A DNA stretch of 64,000 bases from Tricholomella constricta (GCA_013368375.1 JAACJP010000006.1:1178001-1242000); one strand, 5' to 3'; shown: positions 11,293 to 24,198, numbered from the stretch's first letter. Notes: a model not told the origin generated them from the sequence alone. Numbers and translations are program-made.

Positions 11293-14200
11293 ATGGCCTC
11301 TTGTCCAGTGTATACTTCACTACAAGTGCCTACAGTTACGTCTTACCCCTCCGTTAAATGCTTACAGTGGTCCGCCGATGGACAAGCATGCTTTGCGACC
11401 AAAACTGCCGCTTACATCATGGTGAGTGCAGCGCATTCTCGCCCCGCGTAGCTAACGTGTCGTAGACCCCAGACCACGGTGTACATTTCGACACATCTTC
11501 TGCGATCAAATCCGGGAAGGAAAAAGACGACCAGAAGGGCATTCCTTCAATAGGCTGGTTTAGAACCATCATTCCGTTCGAAAAGTCGGATGTACACAGA
11601 TGGCCTGAGTACTCGCAAGGTCTGCTAACGATGTTGTTCGTCTACGGCTGTCATTGAGCTTGAACGCCTCCTTAGCGTGGGGTGCTGCATCTCTTGGTTC
11701 AATTGATGTTGCGCTTTGGGATGTTGCGTTTTCTCCTAGCACCCTGTCGCCTGATTCAGGGTAAGTCAGCATCTCCATTCATATGCTAGTTCTCATATCT
11801 CTGATGGTATAGATGTATCCTCGCGGCGTTGACTTCGAACATGGACCTGACCCTGTGGACAGCCGCCAAAAACTGCCTAAAAGGCGAATGGATAAAAGTG
11901 CACGATTCCATCTAACCGATTATTTCTCTCCTCATCTTCGGGCAGATTCACGAAGTAACGCCATTTTTACTCAAAACGTTTGCCGGGGATAGCAGCCCAG
12001 CAGGGCAAACCTTCCAGGCGCTGAAGTCCCAGATTACCAGCGAGTGAGGTCAACAATCACCGAATTAATAATATTGATTTTTCCACACAGGCATAACCTG
12101 GTCTCAGCAGCCTGATTTCGGCATAACGCCATCTCCCGCTATTGACGGGTCACTGCTCGTTGCCGGGAACAGAGCAGATTCTTTGGTATTACTGAGGTTC
12201 TGTGAAGCCGTCTCGTTGACTGGGAAAACTGACTGACTCTATCTAGGTACCGGGCGGACAAGACCATCCAATTTGTCGACATGCTTCAGGCCGTTATCGA
12301 TAGGTGGATCACCCACCTTTCGTTCTCCTCGTGGACGTTGGCTAAAGAGGGGACCTGCAAGTATCCGTGTCGATTATCTCTAAACTATGCCACTCACAAA
12401 ATATATTCCAGGTGAAGCACATCTTTCTTACGCAGCTTCTGACGGAACTATAGGCATTTTCAAAATCACCCAGTCTCTTGAAGATTCTCCGAATCCAGAG
12501 AAGGTACATCCTGAACTGCGCCTGGCCTTCGGTGCTAATGTCAGGGTTCACGAGCCCAATAACGCTGGTGTTACCGGATTGTCTTGGGTAGAAATCCCAA
12601 ACAAAGGAGTACGGTACCTGTACCACTCTCCCAACTCATCTGACGTCTTCTCCGCAGCGAATTCTTGTTCACACTAAACCCGGCTTACTCCATCTATGGT
12701 GCCCACCTTCACCGAAGATTGGTTGGTCGGGCCATCGTTGTTTCCTACTCCATACCCAGAAACTTTCGGCTGGCTCCTCAGCTCTACACCCCGCGTCCGG
12801 CATCGAATACATACGGCGCCTCGATGCGCTTGTACTAACATTGTTCGACGGTTCTTTCCACGTGTTCCTTAATTTATCCAGCGACCCATCTATAGCTCTT
12901 GCGAGCACTGATAGTCCGGTGACATCGCAGAGTCTCTCGAACGCCTCACGTTCTGTCTTTATACAGTCAGAAGAGGGCGCCGAATTCAGCGATATGAATC
13001 GTATCACAGGTTTAGCTTCATACGATGGCTCCTCCACGTTCATCTGGATCCAGGAGTGCGTGATATGTCTGTCGTACTACTTGGGAACGTAATTGTAATC
13101 GGCGTTATTTTGCTTCTAGGGCGTCGCGGCCTTCGGATTTTAGCTATAAGCATGACGCGAAGCACAGTAGCACACTCTTGGTGGCCGGTTTATGGGACGA
13201 CCTTAACGCTGACGACGCCCTCCTCTGCGAGCTCGAAGAAGTCCTGAATGGCGCAAAAACTTGTCCGTCCCGTCCATCTACTCTCCATACTTTGAATACT
13301 TCATCTTATTTTCGACTTGATGAGCAGCAGCCGGAAAAGCACCCCTCCACCTTCTGCGCCCTTTCTTTTTCCGCCTCCGGGATAAAGCAAAACTGAGCGC
13401 ATTGCACCCGCGTATTCTCGAAATCCTGAGACCACAAGCCGAAGATCATTCTGCGCATGTGAAGGTTGCAGCGTGGCCGAGCATGACACCCGACCTCCGA
13501 ACGGTGTTCCGCACGAGTCTGGTACGGCATCTGTTTGGGTGGGATGTCCTTCTCCAGCTCCGCATGCGCCTGTCGCTGGCAGATTTTGCATGGGTATGTG
13601 GCTACCTTCAATCGAGTCAACAGGGGAGTTCAGGATTAACGCATCGTTCTGTGAGCAGAAGCACTCCGACAGCGAGGAGCAACAAGAAGAATGCGGCCTT
13701 GTCGCGCAGTCCCTTCTCACTGCGATTTCTCACCGTGTTCTACGGACCATCATCCGCCATCTCGCGGCTGCTGTCAACCTGCTCACTCGTTTGCATTGTT
13801 CCTCCGCCCCCCTGAAAACAGCTCACTAAAGCATCCTTACAGCGAACGATATCCCATTCGTCTTACGCGTGGTCGTTCAATCTCTGCTTCCAGGCTCTCC
13901 CGCAGATCTCTCTGCCGAAGGACACAATCTCCAGACAATCTCGCAGACTGCTGTATTCCCGGACCCACACCAAGTACCCGTCGCAAACAGCTTTAACGAG
14001 CTCTGTCCCGCGTGCCGCGTCGAAGTGCCTCTGCAGGATATTACCACAGCCGTCTGCGCCAACGGCCACACATGGGGTCAGTCTGCATTTCAGCTCCCTG
14101 CTCCTGATATACTTAAAGTGGCTTACGTTTCCTCAGCACGCTGTTCGATCACCACTTTCATCCTCTCGACACCACTTGTCCGGACATGCATTGGCTGCAG

Positions 14201-14348
14201 CCGCAAGGCATTTCTTCCGTTATCGACGCCCAACTCCCCCAGCCAGAATTGGCTTCCGGACGCTGCGCGCGGATGGATCGTCGAGGAGCTGCTCGAAGCT
14301 GTCCATCGTTGTTTGTTTTGCAACAACAGTTTTGTGAGCGTCCTCTAA
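11293..14348 (+). CDS. Transcription factor IIIC 90-kDa-type subunit (TFIIIC delta / Sfc9-like)
   Basis: Fourteen exons (11293-11421, 11466-11619, 11676-11760, 11813-11897, 11946-12039, 12091-12196, 12247-12356, 12412-12608, 12658-13055, 13120-13262, 13328-13593, 13659-13788, 13843-14076, 14137-14348) join in phase to 780 residues. The N-terminal half is WD40-like (LQWSADGQACFATKTAAY, SQAWGAASLGSIDVALWDV). The C terminus has the TFIIIC zinc domain: CPACRVEV, VCANGHTWARC, CIGCSRKAF and CLFCNNSF. In the TFIIIC complex this subunit helps recruit RNA polymerase III to tRNA genes. Introns 12040-12090 and 12357-12411 only keep the frame if read with GC donors (GCGAGT and GCAAGT). The acceptor at 13327/13330 is a tandem CAGCAG that could add or drop one residue. 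Symbol left blank because names differ among fungi. Confidence 0.88.
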
Positions 14349-15454
14349 ATTTGATTCGTCGTGAATGCGAGAAAGGTGGGCATTGTCAGCATATGGTCCA
14401 AAGTCGATTCTGAGACGGCTACTGTACCGCAGGTTCCAAAAAACCAATTTGGACGAGAATTTATTAAAACTGAAGAGGTCAACATTTGTCGCGAGTAGCC
14501 TTTATGCTTATCGAACTCAGCATCAAATAAAATAAAACTCAATCTATCGACAACTAAAGAGGTTGCTGTCGCACACAAACGCGTTGCCACCTTCTAATTC
14601 TATCTTATGCTAACATTGCTCAATCGAGTCCTTGAAAAAGAATGATGTTCCGAGCGAGCGAGTCCACCTTGCCGGAATCAATGCCAAGAGCTGAAGCAAG
14701 TCAGTTTCGCATCGTAGGAGGCGAGTTGGGCTTCTCGTCTGGGATCCTGGCATTGCACGAACGTACACACTTGTGTTCCATTATGGGATTCGTGGGGTGG
14801 CACAGGAGGCGGCTGAAATTTACGGTGATTATAGACATGAGATTCAAGAAAGCCAACCTATCCCCTACTTCAGCATGTAGTAGGCAAGCTCAGTTCCAAA
14901 AAGTGGATAAATAGTATCGATAGATTAACTTTTGACACGACATAAGTCTTCCATGGAAGTCCTAACGTCAGAGCGAAACTGAGCTTGAGAGAGACTATTC
15001 GGCTTCTGCGAGATCCCCTTTACTGCGTGACGGGTACCAAAGGGTTCATCTTCGATCAGTCGGAGGTGGTCATTCGCTGGGTTTTGATTTGCGCGCTACG
15101 CCCTCGCCCACCACCGCCTCAGAGGCCCGTAAGGATCCACGTAGGACATTCACAGGTTAGAGAAGTTAGTTCAGGTATGAGCAGGCATGGGTAGCCTTCA
15201 ATTGGATAATGTCCCGTCGTCGTGCATCGTGGAAGTGATCATTATCGTGGTGAATTACTGTACGTGATTTGAGAGATCTTATTGCACTAATCATCACTTC
15301 TCGGTCTAATTCTAAGCGCCAGAAGTTTGTTTAGTTTCTCTTCGTCTTCCGTGCATTACATCGTCAGGAGGCGTGGAAGACCCTTCATCACTCCATATGC
15401 CCTGCAGAACACAAAGTGTAAATAAGGTACCAAAAAGACGAAAAAGGGACCACA
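14349..15454. other. Intergenic stretch without recognisable genes
   Basis: It lies between the 3' ends of the convergent TFIIIC subunit and secreted-protein genes. Only short open frames without codon-like composition are present. Confidence 0.5.
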
Positions 15455-16089
15455 CTAACCCCCTGGGCACGACCCAGCGAAAAGCATCGCCCCCAGATCA
15501 TCAGCCAACTTGTCCATTAACACACGACGAGCGCGATCGTACATATTGTACGCCGCTGCCGCCTTATCCGCGCAATACACGTCCGTGAAGCTAATCCACG
15601 TCGCAGTGCCCTCGCATATGCTCAGTATCACCATCTCTTCAGTGTATGAGCCAAACAGAACGTCGCCGAAGAGGATCGGTCCGTTGTCGAGCGTATAGCG
15701 ATGCATGAGTTCATCTGACGAGCTGCTGTATCCCACAAGGCGTTCTCTGAACAAAGTGCCACTGAAGTTGCCGCTGCGCGTGGCGCCGACGGTGTCGTCC
15801 TCTCCTGTTGATTCGAGGAGGGGTCCAGTCTGTAAGACAAGATTTCGTTAGTTACGGAAGTAGTCAGCTGGTGTGCAAGATGGTCACTTACATACCACTC
15901 CGAATGGAAGAACGACCCCGTTTTGTCGAAAAAATTTTGAGCTGGGACATCGTACTGGAATATGTTCGTCTCGAAGCCCGGATGCATTCCTTCCCCGCAT
16001 TTGGGATCGAAATTTTTGTGCCCGATAGGCGTCGCAGAACAGAGCGGGGCGAAGACGACAGCAGCTGCAAGAAGAATAAGGCTGCGCAT
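15455..16089 (-). CDS. Predicted small secreted protein of unknown function
   Basis: Two exons (16089-15892, 15829-15455) join across a GTAAGT intron to give 190 residues. The first 19 residues (MRSLILLAAAVVFAPLCSA) form a clear signal peptide with an AxA-like cleavage site. The mature part contains cysteines at CGEGM, SICEG, VYCADK and GSCPGG, suitable for two disulfides, and no membrane segment. I do not recognise the family. The stop overlaps a GTTAGT donor-like site, so a few alternative C-terminal residues could be added by splicing. A role outside the cell is inferred from the signal peptide only. Confidence 0.7.
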
Positions 16090-17785
16090 GGTAGCGTAGG
16101 AGTGACGAGAACTGCTTTGGAGGTCATCCAGCCCAATGCACCGTATTTAAAGATGGTGAGGTTTCGGGAATGAGTGGGCCCATGATAGCCATAAGATGTT
16201 GAACCAGAAGATACAGCCAGGGCTACTACGTCCCGGAATTGTCCCAGACCGCAGTGGCAAACGGAAGGCCCAATCAAGAAGGTACAAGCTTGAGTTCCGA
16301 TTTATTTTTGGGCCTTTGGCAGCTTCAATGCCACGAAGTCAGCCATGGTGGAAGCATAGTTGCCTTTTTGCGTCACGCACGCGCGATATGACGCGTAGCC
16401 GAATAGCTCGGATTATGAAGCAGAACAAGGTCGCTTACCACTTTTTGTATTGTATCGTCCAGCCTCGGATCGTGGTTCATTGACAGGAATCAGGACGGCC
16501 TGAAAAATGCGAGAGGCATCCACATTACTATGGTGTAGACCAATAAGAGTCCTCGAATCAACCGGAGACATTGAAATTCCACAGACAGGTCGTAGCATTT
16601 TCCCCAAGGATCCAGCGACAATTCAATTGGTCTCCCATGTTGAATTTTGACAGGCCGGGTAGGGTCGCAAGATGAAGACGGCGAGATCACCCGGGTTCCG
16701 CATCTACATGTGTTATATGTTTGGCCTCCTCCGAAGTTTATTGTCGATAGGCCTTTCGGTATAAGGCTGCAGCTTCAAAGATTATAGGTCAAGATTCGAT
16801 ACAAGGAGATGTACATGAGTAAACCGCAAAACTTGCAAATTGAATGTCTGGTCAGTGAACGTTTCCATGTCGCCTCGAGATGGCGTGGTATTTCTTATGG
16901 CGATGGTACCCTCGGTTTCCATTCCTGAGCAATTGCAATCAAGGGACATTCATTCAAAGGAAGTCGGCCAGTCACAAGCCACTTCGGCGCTGTCGATGAA
17001 GTCGGATCCCGAAGGTGCTTACAGCAGATTACTCCTGCCGCAGATATCATCCGTTGTTGGCGTAGATGGCCATCTCTGTCCAGTCCACCATGAGGTCAAT
17101 CTAAGAGTTTACAGCGTGACCAAGGGCCGTCCTTTTTGGTGGCGTTCCATAATGATATAGACCAGCGTGATTTTGACCGACGTTGCGACTGAGCACAGAG
17201 CCATGTCACTGGAGGAGGAGGAGGATATTAGGTTGTGGCCAGTCGGCATTTGCCGTGATGCCGTGATAAGATTGTTTTTCCAGCAGTGAGTTCAAATTAT
17301 TCACCAACTAAGCACTATAGAATATCCGTTGAAAATACAAGTACTCAATTCATTGTCGACTTTCAGCGGAGGCTTTCTTGAGACCTCCTACCACAGATAC
17401 CATCTGGATAGATCTAAATCAGCCGTTCGTCCTATGACCTTGCCACGATCTCTGGTTGGACATCGCTTGAGTAACAGACGGCCATTGACCAGTTGATGCT
17501 TCCGCACCTGTCTTGCGAGCATACCTTCGACCGACCCAATCCTGAAGCCCAGGTACGCCGAGGGTATTCAAACTCGTGACGTAGCCCTGACTGTCCACTT
17601 GATGAGGTCAATCTAAATTTAGAGGTCATTCCCATCTATATGACATATCATCCAGATTCATTTGGCAAGAATCTATCATGAAAACTGACTTGCTCATCTT
17701 ACACGAAACAATGCACGATGCGATGAATAGCAAATAACTTTTACACAGCTAATAACTCTTACACTCAATTTTATTTCTGGCTCCC
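16090..17785. other. Intergenic stretch without recognisable genes
   Basis: It holds the upstream region of the secreted-protein gene and the 3' side of the dienelactone hydrolase gene. A 16-base phrase ATGAGGTCAATCTAA(G/A) occurs at about 17090 and 17601. I see no coding signal. Confidence 0.45.
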
Positions 17786-18927
17786 CTATAGATACTTCAA
17801 TAACCACTCAACGCTGGACTTGAACGCACCCTCCTTTCCAGCCTTGACCTTGGGGTCGCTCAGGTCGCCGCGGACAGCAAAGCCATGAGTGCATCCATCA
17901 AAGTACTCGCGCCTGTAACCGGGCGCAAACTTTCCGTTGCCCAGGATGTCATCGGCCTTGGCCTGGGAGTCCGGAGGGAATTGCTGGTCGATGGTGCAGC
18001 TGTTAATGAGCAGCGGCGCCTGCGAATTCGCCAAGTATTTCTGGAATGAGGCTTTATCAATATAGGTTTGCTGAAAACAGTGGAGAGGCTCACTTCGAGA
18101 TCAGCAGGGACTTGAAGAAGAGAAGGGTGAGAGGTAGCTGCAACTTGGATGACATTATCGATGGCGAGATCAAAGATGTAGCGTCCTACATAGGACGATA
18201 CACTCGATGTTAGACGATTGAAATGATCTCTGCGAATTACGGTAACTACGCACCTCCGAAGCAGTACCCAGTCGCGCCAAACGCAACAACGCCCTCCTCC
18301 TTCAACGCAGCCACAACCTTATCAAGATTCGGACGGGTCTTATCGGCGCCATGGTTCACGAACCATTTACCGATATCGTAATTATTCTGTGAAATCATTA
18401 GACTATTATCCTGGTGCGGTCTCGAAAGCCTTACCCCGGGGTTCAAGGCATCAGGAGGGATTGGGTCACCATTCAGGTAGTCCGGGATGACTGTCTACGA
18501 ATCGCTTGATCGATCAGGTTCACGAAAGCGGCTCCTCATTCACTTGTCCGTACCCTGAAACCGTTGCGAGCAAAATCGTCGGCCAAGAGCTGGAGCAATA
18601 GTGATCAGGAAGCAGATGTCCTAACACTTGAGACATCGCGTACTTGTGCGTTGGGAAGTTGGGGGCCAAAGACATCGGCCAAGAAGAGAACGACCTTATC
18701 TTTGGGGTAATCGACAGTCGGAGTGGCGACATAAGAGTTAACACCTCCAATCGTCTCCCACTTGCCTGTTCACGATATCGATCTTATCAGATCGTGAAAT
18801 GGGTATTCGCGCTTAGATACCTTGCGGGGTGCCCTCATGGGTGACGCCTAAGCAATCGTAAGTCGAGAACAAAGGGTAGAATGTCAAGCGAAACTTCACC
18901 AGAAACACAGTCTTTGCAGAAGCTCAT
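17786..18927 (-). CDS. Dienelactone hydrolase family protein
   Basis: Eight exons (18927-18900, 18847-18821, 18765-18644, 18589-18554, 18494-18435, 18386-18254, 18185-18094, 18040-17786) give 250 residues, the standard size of this alpha/beta-hydrolase family. The nucleophile motif is GYCFGGRY, with cysteine in the elbow. The His of the triad lies in DGCTHGFAVRGD, and the acidic member is probably in INSCTIDQQFPPDSQ. The start MSFCKDCVSG matches the usual fungal N terminus. The family hydrolyses cyclic esters such as dienelactone. In fungi most members are uncharacterised cytosolic hydrolases, so the substrate is unknown. The first two exons are only 28 and 27 nt but keep phase. Confidence 0.92.
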
Positions 18928-20125
18928 GGTGAGAGAGGATGGATTGTGGGGCGATGTCTGTCAGTTGACGTTGGAGCCTCATTTATACAGGTTTTTTTCC
19001 ATAGCACTTCCCATCAAATAATGACATCGTTAACTGACCCCCCAGTCAAAAAATGGACAGAAGCCCGGCATGATTATCGCGTGATTCTTATTGGATGACG
19101 AATACATGTCGGCATCGATATCCTTCACGTACCAATAACGAGGTTAGTAAGAAATCTTGGTAAGGCTTCCTTGTAGATCACTACTACGTGACGGCCCATT
19201 GCCAAAGAGGTCGAAGAGTAGTATGGGAAGAAACGAAGTGGAAGCCGGAGAGATGAGAATAATCTTCCTCCTCGAAAACGGAGTGCCTAGCCTGGGCTGA
19301 AGAACACTCGGCAAGTGGTTGGGGACATTAGGCCTTAGGGTGCACGGGACTGACATTGAATGTTGGTTGTGAACACGAAGTTCACGTGCGTCGTGCCTTA
19401 CAACGCGCGCCACTGTACGCGCGTCGCGTTTCAACTTTTCATAGTGTCGCATCAATAGTGTGTGTATCCAAATTCCCGATAGGTATTGTATGTCCTACCC
19501 TTTGAACCAGCATTCTAGCTAGTTTCTTTTTGGCAAGGCCGCACTCACTCATTGTCATGCGCGACAAGCGGGATCTTAGGCTGCTGAAGACCTCCACGGA
19601 CGGCCCGGGGTTGGTGCAGGCCAAGTTGAATTTCCGGGAGGAAGGGCGTGGGTCCGCACCTCCTCTTCGTTCAGAAATATTTGTAATGATGTCTCTCTCA
19701 CAACTTTTACGCCTGCTAATAGATGATGAATGATTTTAAAGTCTGCCTGGTATCGTACTGGGGGTGCAGGTACGCACTGCAGCTGCTTTGCATGCACCCC
19801 GAGGCCGTGTTGAGATCTCTGTCCTACGGACCCTGGGGCTGATAACGGATGCGGTCGGTCGAAAGGAGAAAATGCTCTCCCAGTTCGCACAAGTCACAGA
19901 CGGACGATAGTCGCCTCGTCGATCTCCTCTCGTTCGGTTTGTTGCGCCTGCATACGGACACGCGCACTTCGGCTCGCCGAGCGATGATCCTGGTCAAAAG
20001 CTAACATTTGTATCTTATATGTAGTATCAAAGAGATGAAGTCCATTCTCCTTCAACACTCGACACTACAGTACACAACAAGAAACTAAATCTAGCATGTA
20101 TCAGGCCGGGGCTTCTACTACAAAA
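18928..20125. other. Intergenic stretch without recognisable genes
   Basis: It lies upstream of the leftward hydrolase gene and downstream of the leftward vWA gene. Open frames here (for example around 19576-19890) show no domain or splice logic I can support. Confidence 0.45.
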
Positions 20126-22315
20126 TTAATCCGCACCGAGCCTGAGTGCGGGAATCTCCCCCTCAACAGGAGGCTCCGCCGCCGTAGAATCCCCCACCCC
20201 CAAAGGCGTACCTTCGATTTCAAATGCTGGAGTCTCTCCATTGAGCGGTGCGACGGGCTCAAGGGACGAAGCTTCCACATCTGGAGGAAATATTGGAATC
20301 TCCCGCTCAACAGGAAGCTCCGCCGCAGCAGCAGAGGCAGAATCCCCAACCCCCAAAGGCGTACCTTCGATTTCAGATGCTGGAATCTCTCTATCGAGGG
20401 GTGCGACGGGCTCAGGGGACGAAGCTTCCACATCTAGAGGAGATATTGCTTCCGCAGTGGCCGCAACGGACCGGATTCCCAGGGCACGCCTGCCGCGGAT
20501 GTTGGGGTGTAGCCCTCCCAGAAGGATCCTCTCAAGCCTGTCGGGCGAGAGGCTTCCCGGCCCAAGCCATGGCACCGTGTCGACGATGTGCTATATGTGA
20601 AAAGAAAAAGTAGAAAAAGGGCGACAGTTGGCATCAGCTTGACTTATTATGCCCTCGAGTTGAAGAGAGAGAAAAAATACGTACGCCGGTGTCGGCTTGG
20701 ATCAGCTTTGGCAAGGCGGTGGCTGCATCGGGGTCGCTCCCGATTTGCACGAACTGTACGCCGAGCGAGTTCGGGTGGTGTGGGACGGAGGCAAGGCGAG
20801 CGCCGACATTGATGAGCATCTGTGTGAGCTCGGTTGCAGGCGGGTCGTCTTGTTGGAGAAAAACAGTGGTTCAAAGCGCGTCGGGTAAAGGGCAAAAGAT
20901 GTGACTCGACGCACTAGGGGCACCATCGGTGATGACGATGAGATTGAGTGGCTTGATCGTCACATAATCCTCTGTTCCGATGGCTGCGTCCAGAACGTCG
21001 ATATGCGCATTTAAAATTCTAGAGACATGTCGGCCCGTTGGTGTCCCCCCTGAACACAGAGGTCATAACACAAATACAATAAGCCTTTTTATGCTTTCGG
21101 GTAGACGATTTGGATGTACCTGAAGGTTGGCCAACTTGGCGGAAGAGATTGGCGACCTGTTCCCTGTCCTGGACATAGGTATAGTTCGCAATAAGAAAAG
21201 TGTGGGTGAACCTCTTAGGAAGGGAACGTTACCGTGATGCCATGCATGGCAGGAGCGGCGTTAAGGAAGGATAATTCGATCCCGTTGCGGACGAACTGGC
21301 GATCGAAGATAGCATGACTGAGGCCAATAAGCGCGTTGGAGGCCTCCTGCCATCTGTTCTCCCGCGACATCTAAGATGACAACACAAATTCACTTGAAAG
21401 GTCATATAAAGGACAAACGCGGGGCACTTACGGATCCAGAGTCGTCGATAAGGAAATGAACATGATACTGTCTGCAAGTAGGGAACCATTAAGAGCGGGG
21501 ACGCCATGGTAATTTAGTTGTACAGACCTCAGATAGTTTTCCAGAACCCCAGGCCAGGGTAAGTCAAGAATGGGATTATAGGGACGGACGACGTTGTCGG
21601 GGGGTGGGGGTGGAATCTCGTTCCTGTTGGTGCTATGGAGGCTGACGACCAAAAGCCTACATTTAAGTGGATCAGAAATGCAATTTTATAAATCTAGTTC
21701 AATTTAGCGCTTACATGTCGTGAATCCCACTCCGCGCCTGATCTTCGACAAAGACCTCAAAATTTTTGATGTTGGTACATCAGGATATCGTCGATTGAAA
21801 ATCACTTACGAAATAGTTGACATATTCTGGTACTTCGTCAGGAGCAAATGTGTTCCTGGAGGCCTGGAGTCGTATAATATATGTCGGTGGCTACACAGAT
21901 CAGACGCGGAAAGCGAAGCTTACGGCGGTAACAACTGCCCTGTGTGAGCGAAACTCGGCTCTTCGAAGTTGGGATGCATTGAGCCTTCGAGCCCCGGTGG
22001 TGAAGGAGAAGTAGACATCGAGCGTAGAAGTATGGAAATCGGGTACGATGGAGGACGAGATGAAACCAGTGTTGGTCTCGCTCATCAAGCCGCCGACGAG
22101 GTTGTTGTTGCTGTAGTGGATCCTCGCATTGTCGCCGTCAAGCAAAACATTCTGGTTGTAGTTTTGCCTAGATACCTGGACGTCGCAGTAACAGTTAGAA
22201 GGCAGAATAGGTCCACAGTAGTTCTTACCGCGGAGATGTTGACGAACCATTCCGGAGGTATTGTAAAAGTAATTCTGCCTCGTTCGGGTGCAGTGAAGGA
22301 TGGTCGACTAGCCAT
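20126..22315 (-). CDS. von Willebrand factor A-domain protein
   Basis: Eleven exons (22315-22229, 22175-21924, 21863-21810, 21755-21715, 21656-21528, 21471-21432, 21370-21233, 21168-21120, 21049-20915, 20848-20685, 20590-20126) give 517 residues. A complete metal-ion-dependent adhesion site is present: DDSGSMS (DxSxS), GGTPTG (the Thr) and VITDGAPSD (the Asp). There is no signal peptide or membrane segment, so it is probably intracellular. The N-terminal 150 residues have no family I know. A Pro-rich linker (PPPPPDNVVRPYNP) precedes the domain. The C terminus is a two-unit 51-residue repeat rich in Glu, Pro and Ala. Function unknown; vWA domains usually mediate metal-dependent protein contacts. 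Confidence 0.85.
20133..20438 (-). repeat. Two in-frame 153-bp repeats in the vWA gene
   Basis: The phrase CAAAGGCGTACCTTCGATTT recurs with a 153-bp period (20201 and 20354). In protein, DVEASS-EPVAPL and EIEGTPLGVGDS recur. The period is divisible by three, so unit loss or gain would keep the frame. Confidence 0.85.
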
Positions 22316-23659
22316 GTTGAGGGTGTTGTGCAGAACTCTGTAGCACGTCGTACTTTATATACAACCTGGGGAATGGGGTTAATTCTTCTGAGCCCGCGAA
22401 CCAATCAGCTAAATTCGCTCGAGGCACAGGAATGCCTGGTGATCAGTCACGGCTTGAATTTAGTATTGAAGCAGCTTCATAGGAGCTATCGGTATACGCC
22501 GTTGGATCCTTCCACATTCGAGACTCGGAAGGTTGTTCTAGTACTTAGCACTCAGTCAATCGAAGATGGGAGCAAAGTAGAATTACTTACGTTTTCTGGC
22601 TCCTTGATACTTAGGGCCTTTGATAAGTTCCTGGAGCCTGCATCATTGAAATTTGGCCGCACTGATGAGACCGCCACTAAATTGCGCCCATGGCAAATGG
22701 TTTAAGTCAAAGTTCCAATTGAACGACAGAGCTTCAAGTTGACGCCGCGCCCGGGCCGGTTCCGCGGCAGCACGCCCTTCCTTGAAATTAACCCAGGAAT
22801 GCCATCCACAATACCGGAACTCCCTGGGGAGGAAGACGCACTAGTGAAGCAGAAGGAAAAGGTAAAGCTTTATTGATCTCTTTATATTTGCTTGGCACTA
22901 TTCTTCGGATTCGATCGTTCTTTGCCCGCCGGATGAAGTTTCGAACCTGCCCCCCTGGTGCTTTGGCCCTTTGGGTGTGCTACATAGATGTCGACGTTCT
23001 TGAATGGAACACGGAAGTTCATCACTGTGTGTGGTGACGTACGACTCGGACTCTGGGGAAACGATAAGGCTGGACTGCTGATGGAGAGATTACTGGCCGA
23101 CAAACTCAGCTTTTCGCGGCCTGGAGTCCCTTCCGAGCCGTCTCTTTGCCTTTTACTCCACACCGCCCTTTCTCACACCTTGCCAAAGACGAACGAAGAG
23201 ATGAAAGGAGAGGGGATCGAACTGCGATATTTCCTGGTGAATCTAAAGTGGCACATAGTAGAACAGCGACTCGCTTATTCGGTACTATCATCTGGGCTGC
23301 AGGTTTCCAGCCTCAAATTTTCAGAGTACCGATTCTTCGCTTTCTGGTCGCTAGTACCCCATGGCACTGGCTTCGATGATGTAACAGGACGTGGACTGGG
23401 ACGAAGGCAAAGTCCCTTGCCTCCTCCCCTGCCGCAAATAGACAGCGAAGCAGTGCACTCCATGCCTTATCTTCGATAGAGACACCGTCTGGACTCGGCT
23501 CAACGTAAAGGAGCTGTTTGACTCCTTTCTCTCTGGTTCGCTTCGCCCACCTAAAAAAGGTAGGGTTCTCGCTGGGTTCCCCACAACTCCGAGTCGAACT
23601 TTGATATATGTGCCATACCAGGGAGCGCCATGTCCCAATGGCTTCATCCTATGCACCAA
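22316..23659. other. Intergenic stretch without recognisable genes
   Basis: It contains the vWA gene promoter. Two open frames of 125 and 163 codons (22328-22705 and 22988-23479) have no recognisable domains and are not called. Confidence 0.4.
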
Positions 23660-24100
23660 CGATGCGCCTTCTCCATCGACTGCATCAAGCGCTGCTCTCG
23701 ACGCTCGCGTCTGCGCTGTCTCGCTCCCACACTGACGAAAGGCTCTCTTCTGTGGGTCTGCCGCACCCTGGCATTCACACGAACGCGACACCGAATACGA
23801 CGCCACCCGAATGGGTGCAGGCAGCAAATGGTGGGGATGCCCATGCGCTTGTGGCACTCTTTCAGCTGTAGGCCATGATAGCAGTGAGTGCCTTCCTTGC
23901 TTCTTTCAGTGAGTGCTCGATCCCGATCCCACCCCACTGGACATCGCCCCTTCAACCAATATCTCCAAGGTGATGCTGCCATCCTTGCAAGGGGCGAGCT
24001 CGATATCGAGGCACTCAAGCGCATGACAACCTTTGTGAGTTAATCTAACAGCTCGAAGACGGTGCCGTCGTTCAGATCCGAGCTCTGTACGGTCGCTGAA
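23660..24100 (+). pseudogene. Decayed copy of the Crypton-unit partner gene found intact at 54 kb
   Basis: Three pieces match the partner protein in the same order. First, LHRLHQALLSTLASALSRS aligns with LHPRLHRELLSMLASASSS. Next, AANGGDAHALVALFQL aligns with LQATKTGDLNVLLALLRL. Finally, GELDIEALKR and a later LEDGAVVQIRALYG align with EQEIEALNR and LEGGAVAQLRELYG. The codon after FQL is TAG where the intact copy has CAG, and a donor-like GTGAGTGC follows at the same relative place in both. The rest is frame-shifted. This is an old copy, not a working gene. Confidence 0.6.
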
Positions 24101-24198
24101 AAAGGCGCCCAGCTGATTCTCTGTGTCCTGAGCGCTGGAGCTCCGAAGGTCTAATGCCGAGCAATCTGCCAGCTCTACTGCACCGCCGAATGCGAATG

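Noticed and set aside
22988..23479. A 163-codon open frame
   Set aside because: No recognisable domain or similarity to neighbours; likely chance.
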